A stretch of DNA of 64,000 bases from assembly GCA_964399635.1 (NCBI GenBank), contig CAYNRU010000037.1, positions 1 to 64,000 on the forward strand, in the 5' to 3' direction. The stretch comes from UBA4615 sp964399635. GTDB lineage: Bacteria > Pseudomonadota > Gammaproteobacteria > Burkholderiales > Burkholderiaceae_E. Positions 16,626 through 24,505 of this stretch are shown piece after piece (positions within the stretch are counted from its first letter, which is position 1; every line of letters starts with the position of its first letter). The position numbers were made by a program, and so were the translations under genes. The notes under the pieces are model-generated. The model saw only the letters and a list, made by a program, of their open reading frames with translations. It searched no databases and was not told where the DNA came from.

Positions 16626-17555
16626 ATGCCCCTGCACCCCGACGCCGCCGAAGCGATCCGCCGCACCGGCGACCTGCCCGCGGGCCTGCCGCCCGCACGG
16701 CTGCGCGAGGTCTACGAGGCGCAGCGCATGCCGCTGCTCCCCGAGCCGCTGCCGGTCGCCTCGGTCGAGGAGACCGCGATCCCGGGCCGGGGCGGCCCGA
16801 TCGCGGTCCGCATCTACCGGCCGCTCGACCCGTCGCCGGACGCGCCGCTGATGGTGTTCTTCCACGGCGGCGGCTTCATGCTCGCGAGCCTGCGCAGCTA
16901 CGACACGCCGTGCCGCCGGCTCGCCGCGAAGGCCGGCTGCATGGTGGTCTCGGTCGACTACCGGCTCGCACCCGAACATCGCTTCCCGGCCGCGGTCGAC
17001 GACGCGTGGGACGCGTTCGCCTGGTGCTCGGATCACGCGGCCGAGCTCGGCGCTTCCCGCGAGCGGATCGTCGTCTGCGGCGACAGCGCGGGCGGCAACC
17101 TCGCCGCGGTGGTCGCGCAGCAGTGCCTCGACGACCCGCGCCGTCCGCTCGCGCTGCAGGTGCTGATCTACCCGTGCACCGACATGACCGGCGACTGGCC
17201 TTCGTTCGCGCGAAACGGCTCCGGCTACATGCTGACGACCGCCGCCGTGCGGATGTTCTACGCGCAGTACGCGCCCTCGGAGGCCAACCGCGCGGACCCG
17301 CGCGCCTCGCCGATGCACCGCGCCGACGTCCGCGGGCTCGCGCCGGCGCTCGTGCTGTCGGCCGAGTTCGATCCGCTGGTCGACGAGAACGCCGCCTACG
17401 CGGCGAAGCTCGCGCGGGCCGGCGTGCCGGTCGAGCACGAGGTGTTCGCCGGCATGCTGCACCCGTTCTTCACGCTGGGCGGGATCATCGCCGACGCGGC
17501 TCGGCTCGAGGATCGGGTGGCGGTGGCGGTCCGCGCACTGGCCGACGATGCGTGA
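16626..17555 (+). CDS. Alpha/beta hydrolase, HSL-family esterase
   Basis: A 309-residue esterase of the hormone-sensitive-lipase family. It has the oxyanion HGGGF (80-84), the YRLAPEH block (112-118), the nucleophile elbow GDSAGG with Ser154, Asp in EFDPLVDENAAYA and His in GMLHPF. It likely hydrolyses short acyl esters in the cytoplasm. Its end overlaps the start of the aspartate dehydrogenase gene by 8 nt. Confidence 0.9.
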   Translation: MPLHPDAAEAIRRTGDLPAGLPPARLREVYEAQRMPLLPEPLPVASVEETAIPGRGGPIAVRIYRPLDPSPDAPLMVFFHGGGFMLASLRSYDTPCRRLAAKAGCMVVSVDYRLAPEHRFPAAVDDAWDAFAWCSDHAAELGASRERIVVCGDSAGGNLAAVVAQQCLDDPRRPLALQVLIYPCTDMTGDWPSFARNGSGYMLTTAAVRMFYAQYAPSEANRADPRASPMHRADVRGLAPALVLSAEFDPLVDENAAYAAKLARAGVPVEHEVFAGMLHPFFTLGGIIADAARLEDRVAVAVRALADDA

Positions 17556-18336
17556 GCGCACGCCGCGCGAGGTCGGCATCGCCGGGCTCGGGGGCATCGG
17601 CTCGTCGGTCGCGCGCTGGCTCGCCGATGCAGCGCCGCCGGGGCTGCGGCTCGTGGCCGCCGCCGGACGCGAGCCAGCCTCGGTCGCAGCGCGCCTGGCC
17701 GCGCTCGGGCACCCGCAGGCCCGCGCGGTCCCGCTCGAGGCGCTCGCCGACGCGTGCGACGTGATCGTCGAATGCCTCGCGCCCGAGGCGGCGGCCGTGC
17801 TGCTCGAGCACTGCATCGACCGCGACCTCGTGATCGTGCCGGTCAGCGTGGCGGTGCTGCTCGAGCGTCCCGCGCTGCTCGAACGGGCACGTCGCGCGGG
17901 CACGCGGGTACTCGTGCCGTCGGGCGCGGTGGCCGGCCTCGACGCGCTGCGTGCGGCGGCGATCGGCGAGCTGCACGCGGTCCGGCTGCGCACGCGCAAG
18001 CCACCCGCCGGGCTCGACGCGTCGGCCGACGGGCCGGTGCGCGTGTTCTCGGGCAACGCGCTCGAGGCGTGCCGCGTGTTCCCGCGCAACGTGAACGTCG
18101 CGGCGACGCTGAGCCTGGCGGGCCTCGGCGGCGAGCGCACCGAGGTCGAGATCTGGAGCGACCCGGCGCTCGAGCGCAACGTCCACGAGATCGAGATCGA
18201 GTCCGACTCGACGCGGATCACGATGTCGATCGAGAACCTCCCGAGCGCGTCCAATCCGCGCAGCAGCGCGATCACCGCGCACAGCGTCTGCGCCGTGCTC
18301 GCGGGACTGCTCGAGCCGGTCCGCATCGGAACCTGA
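17548..18336 (+). CDS. nadX: Aspartate dehydrogenase (NadX-like)
   Basis: A 262-residue NAD(P)-dependent L-aspartate dehydrogenase of the DUF108 family, which oxidises aspartate to iminoaspartate/oxaloacetate. The dinucleotide-binding loop is GIAGLGGIGSSVA (10-22), and the central LVPSGAVAGLDA and FPRNVNVAATLSLAG blocks are diagnostic. His213 in ERNVHEIEIE is the likely catalytic residue. In some bacteria this enzyme feeds NAD synthesis in place of NadB. It overlaps the esterase and is followed 55 nt later by adenosine deaminase. Confidence 0.88.
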   Translation: MRERTPREVGIAGLGGIGSSVARWLADAAPPGLRLVAAAGREPASVAARLAALGHPQARAVPLEALADACDVIVECLAPEAAAVLLEHCIDRDLVIVPVSVAVLLERPALLERARRAGTRVLVPSGAVAGLDALRAAAIGELHAVRLRTRKPPAGLDASADGPVRVFSGNALEACRVFPRNVNVAATLSLAGLGGERTEVEIWSDPALERNVHEIEIESDSTRITMSIENLPSASNPRSSAITAHSVCAVLAGLLEPVRIGT

Positions 18337-18391
18337 GTCGCGCGCCGCGGACCGGCGTCGGCGACAATGGTCCGCCCGACCGGAGCGCGCC

Positions 18392-19423
18392 ATGACCCCT
18401 GCCCTCGAGCCGGCCCTCGCCACCCTGCTGCGCACGATGCCGAAGGCCGAGCTGCACGTGCACATCGAGGGCACGCTCGAGCCGGAGCTGATCTTCGAGC
18501 TCGCGGCGCGCAACGGCGTGCCGCTCGCCTATCCCGACGTCGCGGCGCTGCGCGCGGCCTACGCGTTCACCGACCTGCAGAGCTTCCTCGACGTCTACTA
18601 CGCGGGCGCCTCGGTGCTGCGCACCGCCGACGACTTCCACGCGATGGCGATGGCCTACCACCGCCGCGCCGCGGCCGACCGCGTGGTGCACGCGGAGCTC
18701 TTCTTCGACCCGCAGACGCACACCGCGCGAGGCGTGCCGATGGGGACGGTGATCGACGGGCTGTGGCGCGCGCGGGAGGAGGCGGCGCGCACGCTCGGCG
18801 TCACGAGCGAGCTGATCCTGTGCTTCCTGCGGCACCTGTCGGAGGACGAGGCGATGGCGACGCTCGAGGCCGCGCTGCCGTGGCGCGAGCGTTTCGTCGG
18901 CGTCGGGCTCGACTCGTCGGAGCGCGGCCATCCGCCGGAGAAGTTCGCCCGGGTGTTCGCGCGCGCCGGCGCGCTCGGGCTGCGGCGTGTCGCGCACGCG
19001 GGCGAGGAGGGGCCGCCCGCGTACGTCGCGAGCGCGCTCGACGTGCTCGGCGTCGAGCGGATCGACCACGGCGTGCGCGCGATCGAGGACGCGGCGCTGG
19101 TGCGCCGGCTCGCCGACGCGCGCGTGCCGCTCACCGTGTGCCCGCTGTCGAACGTGAAGCTGCGCGTCTACCGAGACATGTCGCAGCACACGCTGCCGAG
19201 GCTGCTCGCCGCGGGCGTGTGCGTGACGGTCAACTCCGACGACCCGGCCTACTTCGGCGGCTACGTGAACGCGAACTACGAGGCGCTGTTCGCCGCGTTC
19301 CCGTCGATGGGCCGCGCCGAGGCGTATCGGCTCGCGGCGAACTCGTTCGAGGCGAGCTTCGCGGACGACGCGAGGAAGGCGGCGTGGCGGGGGGAGCTGG
19401 ACGCGGCGTTCGCGGCGGGGTGA
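18392..19423 (+). CDS. add: Adenosine deaminase
   Basis: A 343-residue metal-dependent amidohydrolase. The first zinc ligands are in ELHVHIEG (His22, His24). Further landmarks are RVAHAGEEG (substrate and catalytic Glu region), ERIDHGVRA with the third His, and VNSDDPAYFGGYV carrying the metal-binding Asp pair. The length and the LTVCPLSNVKLRVY block fit adenosine deaminases, including the bacterial adenine/adenosine deaminase group; adenine specificity cannot be excluded. It acts in purine salvage. Confidence 0.9.
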   Translation: MTPALEPALATLLRTMPKAELHVHIEGTLEPELIFELAARNGVPLAYPDVAALRAAYAFTDLQSFLDVYYAGASVLRTADDFHAMAMAYHRRAAADRVVHAELFFDPQTHTARGVPMGTVIDGLWRAREEAARTLGVTSELILCFLRHLSEDEAMATLEAALPWRERFVGVGLDSSERGHPPEKFARVFARAGALGLRRVAHAGEEGPPAYVASALDVLGVERIDHGVRAIEDAALVRRLADARVPLTVCPLSNVKLRVYRDMSQHTLPRLLAAGVCVTVNSDDPAYFGGYVNANYEALFAAFPSMGRAEAYRLAANSFEASFADDARKAAWRGELDAAFAAG

Positions 19424-19465
19424 GACACGCGTCTCGCGCACCCCGACGCGCGCACCGCTCGCCCG

Positions 19466-19569
19466 CGGGTCGCGGGCCACCCAGGCCTCGACGGCAGCCG
19501 CGCGGTCACGGTCGAGCCGACCGGTCACGTAGTCCGGCAGCAGTGCCTCGAGGGCGTCGTCGTCGTCCG
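19466..19569 (-). pseudogene. Anti-sigma-factor-like N-terminal fragment
   Basis: A short minus-strand stretch reads DDDALEALLPDYVTGRLD and continues with an alanine-rich helix ending WVARDP. This is the usual N-terminal pattern of small anti-sigma/ECF regulators (LLP-Y-GRLD...VEAHLA-DP). No start codon fits and the frame runs on into the antisense of adenosine deaminase, so only a fragment remains. The assignment rests on a short motif. Confidence 0.35.
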
Positions 19570-20120
19570 GTCGCGTCGGTCGCGACCTCAGGGTCCGGCT
19601 CGGCGGGCGCGCGCCCCGCCACGTGCGATGCGGCGCTCACGAGCCCGGTGCCTTCGACGGTGGGTCGCACGGGAGCGCCGCGCGCCTCGCCGAGCGGCTC
19701 GCCGCCACCGCCCTCGCCGCCAGCCTGTGCGCGCCCCTCGCCGCCCAGGTCGTCGCCACCCCGCTCGCCCCCGGCGCCACGCCCGCACCTGCCTCCGCAC
19801 CCGACACCCGCTTCCACGAGCGCACGATCACCCTCGAGAACGGCCTCGTCGGCGTCGCGAGGGCGCCTGCGGTGATCGTCACGCCCGGCTCGGGCGGCCC
19901 GAACCCGTCGGTGCTCGTGCACGCACGGGCGCTGACCGACTCGGGCATCGCGGTGCTGCAGGCGGCGTTGCGGCCCCTCGCCGAGGCCGCGCTCGGACCG
20001 AGCCGCGGGCTGCGCGCGGTGCTCGCAGACTTCGACGCGCGCGGCATCGCGATCGACCCGTGGACCGGCGAAGCGATGCCCGGCGCCGACGACCAGATGG
20101 CCGACTTCGTGCGCGACCTG

Positions 20121-20140
20121 GTCGGCTTCTGTCGGCTTCT
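20121..20140. repeat. Exact 10-bp tandem duplication
   Basis: GTCGGCTTCT occurs twice back to back. As the unit is not a multiple of three it shifts any frame reading through it; after removal the plus-strand frame would read DLVGFFIANLKL instead of DLVGFCRLLHRQ. Confidence 0.8.
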
Positions 20141-20193
20141 TCATCGCCAACCTGAAGCTCCGACGCCGCGGCGGCGCACGCCGCGCGCGTCGC

Positions 20194-21498
20194 TCAGCCG
20201 CCGAGCCAGGCGAACGCGAGCGCGCCCGCCGCGAGCAGGGGCGGCGCCGCGCACAGCCCCCAGACCAGGTCGGGCCGCTGCAGCCCGCGGCTGCGCACGC
20301 GCGTCTCGGTCAGCAGGTCGTGCAGCGCCTGGCGGCGCTCGGTGATCGCCGCGGTCGCGTAGCCGAGGCCGCCGAGCAGCATCGACATCGTCCGCAGTCC
20401 GTGGCGCAGCCACGCGGTGCGCGCATCCGGCGCACCGCCGTCGAGCCGCTCGACCGTGAGGCCGAGCAGGCGCTTGCCGGGCGTCGCGCCGTGCGAGCGC
20501 TCGCCGGCGACGAACCACGCGGCGGCGCCCGCGAGCATCGCGCCGATCGCGAGGCGCTCGACCGCGAGCGGCGACCAGTCGAGCCCGCGCCCCAGCAGCA
20601 CGACCGGTGCGACGCAGGTGACGGCGATCATCGCCAGGTCGGCGACCGTCGCCGCGACACGCTCCTCGAGGCGCGCGTCGAGGTCGGGGTACGGGTCCAG
20701 GTCGGCGGGCTCATCGTCGCCGAGGCGCGCGACGCCGCGCGCCGCGGGGCCGCGCAGGCCGGCGCGCGGGGCGACGCCCTCGGGGGCGCCGCGGCGGCGC
20801 GACGCGGTCCCGGACCGCGCGGCCGTGCGGATGCCGGGCGTGCGCGGCGTCACCACCGTGGCGGGGTCCGCGGCGAACCGCGCCGCGACCGGGCGCGACG
20901 ACACCGGCGCGCGGGCGTCACCGGGCGGCGCCGATGCGGCAGCGGCCGTGCCGGCGGCCACCGACGCGAACGCATCCGCGGCGCGCCGGTCGGCCTTGTT
21001 GATCGCGGCGGCCGCGGCCTTCGCGGCGGCGAGCACCGGCACGTCCTCGTCGTCGACCGGCGCCGGCAGCTCGAGCGAGGGCGGCGCCACCGTCGTGCCG
21101 AGCGCCGCGTCGCGCGTCGTGGCCTCCGCGGCCGACCTCGCGACCGACTGCGGGCAGCCCTCGAGCATCAGCGCGTTCAGGATCGACTCGGCGCGCAGCC
21201 CGCGATCGGCGAGCGCACGCACGTGCCACGCGAGCGTCTCGTCGAACACCGCCATCGCGCGTGCGTCGCCTTCGGCGCCTCGGCACGACGCGACCCGTCC
21301 GTCCGACAGCACCGCCCAGGCCTCGGCGGCCTCGCGGAACAGCGGGCGCGCGCGCGCCCGATCGTCCGCGTCGATGCAGTTCGCCGGGTGGTGCCGCATC
21401 GCGGTGCGCAGGTACGCGAGCGCGATCTCGTCGCCGGACGCATCGCGGCCGATACCGAGGATCTGGTGACAGCTGCGGAGGGTCGAGTTCGCGTCCAT
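20194..21498 (-). CDS. RDD-family membrane protein with N-terminal J-like domain
   Basis: A 434-residue protein. Residues 1-75 resemble a J domain (CHQILGIGRDASGDEIALAY), but the HPD tripeptide reads HPA (37-39, in HHPAN), so Hsp70 stimulation is doubtful. A long Ala/Pro/Arg-rich linker follows (about 110-265). The C-terminal 150 residues are an RDD domain with HGATPGKRLLGLTVE and RRQALHDLLTETRV and three to four membrane helices. RDD proteins are poorly defined; some move ions or small solutes. ATG at 21498. Confidence 0.8.
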   Translation of the reverse strand: MDANSTLRSCHQILGIGRDASGDEIALAYLRTAMRHHPANCIDADDRARARPLFREAAEAWAVLSDGRVASCRGAEGDARAMAVFDETLAWHVRALADRGLRAESILNALMLEGCPQSVARSAAEATTRDAALGTTVAPPSLELPAPVDDEDVPVLAAAKAAAAAINKADRRAADAFASVAAGTAAAASAPPGDARAPVSSRPVAARFAADPATVVTPRTPGIRTAARSGTASRRRGAPEGVAPRAGLRGPAARGVARLGDDEPADLDPYPDLDARLEERVAATVADLAMIAVTCVAPVVLLGRGLDWSPLAVERLAIGAMLAGAAAWFVAGERSHGATPGKRLLGLTVERLDGGAPDARTAWLRHGLRTMSMLLGGLGYATAAITERRQALHDLLTETRVRSRGLQRPDLVWGLCAAPPLLAAGALAFAWLGG

Positions 21499-21675
21499 GG
21501 CGGCTGCGGGGGCGGATCGTGCCCCCGGAGGTTCGCCAGTATTCACGGTTCGTCACACTGTGGGGCGCGCCGCCGGTCGGTTCCCGCCGCCGCACGGCGA
21601 CGGCCGCGACGACCGGGCCCGACGCGCCCGGCGCGGCGTGGGACGGCGCCCCACGCCGCGGGCGGAACGCACGCC

Positions 21676-22515
21676 TCAGCCGATGAAGTCGGCCAGCAGC
21701 GCGTTGAAGCGCGACGGATTCTCCTCGAACATGAAATGCGCGCCGCCGTCGGCCTCCTCGAAGATCTCGAGCCGCGCGCCCTTCACCTGCGCGGCCGCCC
21801 ACGTGACCGATTTCCACGGCACGAGGCTCGCGCGCCCGCCGATGAACAGGCACGGCACGTCGATGCGCGCGAACACGTCGCGCCAGTCCTGGTGGCAGTG
21901 GTTGTAGAGCAGCGTCGCCGCGTGCGCCCGCGGCAGCTTCAGGTTCTGCTCGATCATCCAGGCGAGCGTGGCGGGCGGCATCGCCTTCGTCACCATGCCA
22001 CCCACGAAACCGGTCGTCGTCGCGACGCCGTCGGGGCCGGCCAGAGCGTTCATCGTCTGGGTGACCGCCTCGGGCGAGAAGATGGCGCCCGCGTCCTCGA
22101 GCTCCTGCGCGCTCCATGCGGGGTTCGAGGTCAGGAACGGGGGCTCGTCGCAGAACACGAACTTCGAGACCCGGTCGGCGCCGAACAGGTCGAAGTAGCA
22201 CCACAGCACCGAGCAGCCCATCGAGTGCCCGAGCACCGTCGCGCCCTGCACGTCGAGCGCGCGCAGCGCGTCGTTGACGTCCTTCGCGAGCCGCTGGATC
22301 CGGTAGCCGTGCGCGGGCTTGTCCGAGTCGCCGTGGCCGCGCATGTCGAGCGCGATCACGCGGTAGCGGTCCGACAGGCCCTCGAGCTGTCGGCGGAACT
22401 GCGCGGCGGTCTGCGACCAGCCGGGCACGAGCACGAGTGGCGTGCCGCGTCCGGCTTCGAGCACGTTCAGCCGGACGCCGTCGCTCGTCGTCACCGAGCG
22501 CTTCTCGATCTGCAT
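21676..22515 (-). CDS. Alpha/beta hydrolase
   Basis: A 279-residue alpha/beta-hydrolase of the haloperoxidase/esterase type. It has the oxyanion VLVPGWSQTAAQ, the DMRGHGDSDKP block, the nucleophile elbow GHSMGCSV, and the catalytic His in GGAHFMFEE near the C-terminus. The substrate is unknown; relatives cleave esters or ring-fission C-C bonds. ATG at 22515 follows GGAGGAGAC (SD). It lies 129 nt downstream of the quinone-reductase-like gene on the same strand. Confidence 0.85.
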   Translation of the reverse strand: MQIEKRSVTTSDGVRLNVLEAGRGTPLVLVPGWSQTAAQFRRQLEGLSDRYRVIALDMRGHGDSDKPAHGYRIQRLAKDVNDALRALDVQGATVLGHSMGCSVLWCYFDLFGADRVSKFVFCDEPPFLTSNPAWSAQELEDAGAIFSPEAVTQTMNALAGPDGVATTTGFVGGMVTKAMPPATLAWMIEQNLKLPRAHAATLLYNHCHQDWRDVFARIDVPCLFIGGRASLVPWKSVTWAAAQVKGARLEIFEEADGGAHFMFEENPSRFNALLADFIG

Positions 22516-22609
22516 GGGGGTCTCCTCCGTGTGCGACACGCCGGGGGCCGCGCGGCGCGCGGTCGGCGGGCGCACAGAGCGTCCGTCGCGAGGAGACGGC
22601 TGTCAAGCG

Positions 22610-22636
22610 GGCGCGGCCCTGACGGCAGGCCGCGCC
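22610..22636 (-). terminator. Hairpin between two minus-strand genes
   Basis: A 9-bp perfect stem GGCGCGGCC / GGCCGCGCC with a 9-nt loop lies just past the stop of the quinone-reductase-like gene. There is no T-tract, so it may attenuate rather than fully terminate. Confidence 0.35.
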
Positions 22637-22644
22637 GCCGCGCC

Positions 22645-23775
22645 TCAGCGGCTCGGCACGATCAGGTACTTGTCACCGGTCGAGCGGCGGTAGTACGCCG
22701 CGATCGCGTCGGCCGACAGCGCCTGCGCGAGCGAGACCTCCTTCGAGTAGTGCGACGCGAAGGTCGTCTTCAGCTCCTCGACGACGCGCTTGCGCATCCG
22801 CGCGGCGACCTCGGGGCCGGCCTTGTTCATGAACGGGAACAGCAGCCAGCCGCCCATGCCCCACGAGAAGCCGACGTTGCGGACGAACTCGGTCGGACCG
22901 GTGTCGAGCGTGCCGTAGATGTAGACCTGCTTGTGGGTGTCGGAGCCGTAGCGGCTGTACTCCTTCGCGTTGCGGTTGAGCGCGGCCTCCATGCAGGTCA
23001 GCAGCTGCCCCGCGAGGCGCCCGCCGCCGGTCGCGTCGAAGCCGAGCGTGGCGCCCGTCGCCGCGATCGCGTCGGTGAGCTCCGCCATGAAGGTCGGCGC
23101 GCTGCTGTCGATGACCTGCGTCGCGCCCTGGCCGCGCAGCAGCGCCGCCTGCTCGGGCTTGCGCACGACGTTGACGAGCGGGATGCCGTCCTTCAGGCAG
23201 ATGCGGTTCAGCATCTGCCCGAGGTTCGAGGCGGCCGCGGTGTGGACGATCGCGGTGTGGCCGTCGCGGCGCATCGTCTCGACGAAGCCGAGCGAGGTCA
23301 GGGGGTTGACGAAGCACGACGCGCCGTCCGCGGCGGTCGCGCCCTCGGGCAGCGGCAGCACGTCGGCGGCCTTCATCACGCGGTATTGCGCGTACATCGC
23401 GCCGCCGATCATCGCGACCAGCCGGCCCTGCAGCGCCTGCGCCTGCGGCGACGCGCCGGCCGCGACCACCACGCCCGCGCCCTCGTTGCCCACCGGCATC
23501 CGCTTGCCGACGCGCGCGGCGAGGCCCGGCATCGTGCGCTCGGGGATGCGCGCGGTGACGACCGGCCGCTCGGGCGTGCCGCCGACCTGCAGCGTCGACA
23601 GGTCCGCGGGGCCGAACAGCAGGCCGAGGTCGGACGGGTTGATCGGCGTCGCGTCGATGCGCACCAGCACCTCGTCGGGGCCGGGCTCGGGGAAGGCCTG
23701 GTCGATCAGCGTGATCTCGAGCTCGCCGTCGGGCTTGACGGTCGAGCGCAGCTGCAGGCCGGTGCGTTCGGTCAT
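22645..23775 (-). CDS. Zinc-independent alcohol dehydrogenase / quinone reductase-like enzyme
   Basis: A 376-residue medium-chain reductase. The N-terminal GroES-like part has DEVLVRIDATPINPSDLGLL, and the VGNEGAGVVVAAG block lacks the zinc-binding GHE. A Rossmann half contains TAIVHTAAASNLGQM, with an S/N-L-G variant of the usual GxxGGVG motif. NAD(P)H-dependent reduction of a quinone or enone is likely; substrate unknown. The ATG at 23775 overlaps by 4 nt the stop of a degraded YCII-family frame. Confidence 0.85.
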   Translation of the reverse strand: MTERTGLQLRSTVKPDGELEITLIDQAFPEPGPDEVLVRIDATPINPSDLGLLFGPADLSTLQVGGTPERPVVTARIPERTMPGLAARVGKRMPVGNEGAGVVVAAGASPQAQALQGRLVAMIGGAMYAQYRVMKAADVLPLPEGATAADGASCFVNPLTSLGFVETMRRDGHTAIVHTAAASNLGQMLNRICLKDGIPLVNVVRKPEQAALLRGQGATQVIDSSAPTFMAELTDAIAATGATLGFDATGGGRLAGQLLTCMEAALNRNAKEYSRYGSDTHKQVYIYGTLDTGPTEFVRNVGFSWGMGGWLLFPFMNKAGPEVAARMRKRVVEELKTTFASHYSKEVSLAQALSADAIAAYYRRSTGDKYLIVPSR

Positions 23776-24060
23776 CGTAGGTCTCCTCGTCGTCTGGGGG
23801 TGGCGCAGTGTCGCAGAAACCGGCGCGAGGGCACGCGCGCGGCGATCGCGAGCGCCGCCTCGCGGGTCGGGACGTCGATGAGGAAGACCCCGCCGACCCT
23901 CTCCTTCGCCTCGGCGAAGGGGTCGTCGAGGACCGAGACGCACCCGTCGCGGTGCTGCAGCCGCGCGGCGTCGGGGGGACGTCGACGAGCTTCGTCGACC
24001 GGGCCGCCGACCGCGAGTTCATCCTGCTGCGCATGCCGGAGTTGCTCAACGCGTGCCGAG
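23772..24060 (-). pseudogene. YCII/DGPF-family fragment
   Basis: A minus-strand frame without a usable start codon reads GPVDEARRRPPDAARLQHRD, then SVLDDPFAEAKERVGGVFLI and ALAIAARVPS. This matches the middle of YCII-related proteins (consensus TDGPFAEAKE-LGGF-LI, then ALA-AARIP). The N-terminal strand and the last strand of the roughly 115-residue domain are absent. The frame ends in an ATGA overlap with the reductase gene. It is either decayed or a very divergent short protein. Confidence 0.5.
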
Positions 24061-24121
24061 CATCGGGTACCGTACGGCGGAGGCGGCGCGCGCGGTGCGC
24101 GTCCCGCTCCGGAGAGGCGTC

Positions 24122-24490
24122 GTGATCCAGCTCGTCTTCTGCCTGACCCGCCGCCCCCACCTCACCCGCGAGGCCTTCCTGCACCGCTGGCTCGACGTCC
24201 ACGGCCCGCTGGTGCGCGAGCACGCGGCCGCGCTCGGCATCCGCCGCTACGCGCAGGTCCACACGCTGCCGCCGGGCGCGTTCGCGCGGCTCGCCGCGTC
24301 GCGCGGCGGCCCGGTCGCCTACGACGGCGTCGCCGAGCTGTGGTTCGAGTCGATCGAGGCGATGCAGGCCGCGGCCGCGACGCCGGAGGGCCGCCGCGCG
24401 GGCCGCGCGCTGCTGGAGGACGAGCGCGAGTTCATCGAGCTGAAGAGTTCGCCGATCTGGCTCGGCGAGCCGCACGTGCTGGTCGGCTGA
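24122..24490 (+). CDS. EthD domain-containing protein
   Basis: A 122-residue ferredoxin-like dimeric barrel protein. The EthD pattern is seen in QLVFCLTRRPHLTREAFLHR, followed by WLDVHGPLVREHAAALGIRRY and the YDGVAELWFESIEAMQAA block. EthD proteins are found with oxygenases and decarboxylating or dehydrating enzymes on ring compounds. GTG at 24122 is chosen since the domain starts immediately after it. It is convergent with the molybdopterin enzyme. Confidence 0.85.
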   Translation: MIQLVFCLTRRPHLTREAFLHRWLDVHGPLVREHAAALGIRRYAQVHTLPPGAFARLAASRGGPVAYDGVAELWFESIEAMQAAAATPEGRRAGRALLEDEREFIELKSSPIWLGEPHVLVG

Positions 24491-24505
24491 GCCGCCGGCG
24501 CGCCG

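Larger units (their letters stand above)
19424..20193. other. Gene-poor interval with degraded sequences
   Basis: No intact recognisable gene lies in these 770 bases. The minus strand holds an anti-sigma-like fragment near 19466-19569. The plus strand has an open frame (from about 19680) with protein-like composition (for example TRFHERTITLENGLVG), but no family match and no plausible stop before the antisense neighbour. An exact 10-bp tandem duplication (GTCGGCTTCT, 20121-20140) shifts that frame. Together these look like decayed sequence. Confidence 0.5.

Noticed and set aside
14346..18326. Long minus-strand frame opposite the MFS, esterase and NadX genes
   Set aside because: Arg/Ala/His-rich shadow; the sense strand encodes recognisable families throughout.
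19506..20150. Minus-strand frame starting MAMKKPTEADQ
   Set aside because: Composition is Gly/Arg/His shadow-like and there is no motif; the opposite strand has more protein-like composition.
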